The position numbers were made by a program, and so were the translations under genes. From positions 604,501-668,500 of the forward strand of contig NC_079221.1 in the NCBI RefSeq assembly GCF_029633865.1: a stretch of DNA of 64,000 bases, read 5' to 3'. Positions 63,901-64,000 of the stretch are shown here, in pieces (positions within the stretch are counted from its first letter, which is position 1; every line of letters starts with the position of its first letter). This stretch comes from Lampris incognitus. Its lineage: Eukaryota > Chordata > Actinopteri > Lampriformes > Lampridae. Below the pieces are notes generated by a model. The model made no database searches and had not been told where the DNA came from. It saw nothing but the letters and a program-made list of their open reading frames with translations.

Positions 63901-64000
63901 CTCCTGAAATGGTGTTTTTGTTGAGAAACTATCTGCTCGCTCTGAATTACCACCACTCCAGAAACAGTGTTTTTGTTGAGAAACTATCTGCTCACTCCAT
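42989..64000. repeat. giant 55-bp minisatellite with higher-order structure
   Basis: Over 21 kb, continuing past the window. Basic unit: cactccagaaacagtgtttt, tgttgagaaactatctgctc, gctctgtattaccac. Main variants change cagtg/tggtg/cggtg, cta/cca before tctgctc, and gctctg/actccc/actccg. About 40 units carry an inserted aacaatgagaacattcacag + acatgttccag segment. Many open frames of 60-86 codons are repeat artefacts. On gene context it should be intronic to dip2a. Confidence 0.97.
51625..58555. repeat. 6,931-bp higher-order repeat, first copy
   Basis: Everything compared from 51625 to 57069 reappears at 58556-64000 at a constant 6,931-bp offset, including rare private variants. Examples are the tttagttgaaaaacc unit, the ccagaagcaatgag unit and the ccagaaattgtg unit. 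The second copy is cut by the window end. Confidence 0.9.

Noticed and set aside
42989..64000. CRISPR-like array
   Set aside because: The repeats are directly adjacent variants with no unique spacers, and the host is a vertebrate with no cas genes.

Overview
The window is vertebrate and almost certainly teleost fish nuclear DNA. Its one cellular gene has many short GT-AG exons. The rest is fish-style interspersed repeats (two tRNA-derived SINE families, L1/Tx1-, L2/CR1-, RTE- and jockey-like LINEs, a Tc1 transposon, an LTR retroelement), microsatellites and an unusual load of minisatellites. One 200-N assembly gap lies at 15088-15287. No bacterial-type operon, CRISPR array, rRNA or intact tRNA gene was seen.

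The gene is on the minus strand and encodes the C-terminal ~892 residues of a DIP2 (disco-interacting protein 2) protein, best matched to DIP2A. I placed 21 coding exons from 42694-42833 (most 5' here) to 11607-11859 (stop codon). All junctions keep frame and phase, so the gene looks intact over this stretch. The N-terminal part, including the DMAP1-binding region and the start of the first adenylate-forming domain, lies beyond position 64000.

Layout: 1-3461 is a decayed minus-strand LTR retroelement (protease and gag remnants, tRNA-Lys-type primer site, LTR with a LINE fragment inside it). 3590-5220 is a deleted RTE-type LINE. 5274-5655 is a solo LTR of the same LTR family. 5795-10200 is non-coding, with SINEs and the area beyond the DIP2A stop. 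10222-11470 is a 28-bp minisatellite about 140 bp downstream of the stop codon. 11607-42833 is the DIP2A gene, whose introns hold SINEs, LINEs, a foldback Tc1 element and minisatellites with units of 61, 31, 36, 33, 38 and 35 bp. 42989-64000, running off the window, is one very large 55-bp minisatellite with nested higher-order repeats, including a near-identical 6,931-bp duplication. It most likely fills the next DIP2A intron upstream.

The genes do not form a pathway. The biological interest is one conserved lipid-metabolism-related gene whose introns have become a reservoir for at least eight unrelated tandem-repeat families, plus several rearranged transposons. Long open frames inside the tandem arrays (up to about 730 codons) are by-products of repeats lacking stop codons and are not annotated as genes.
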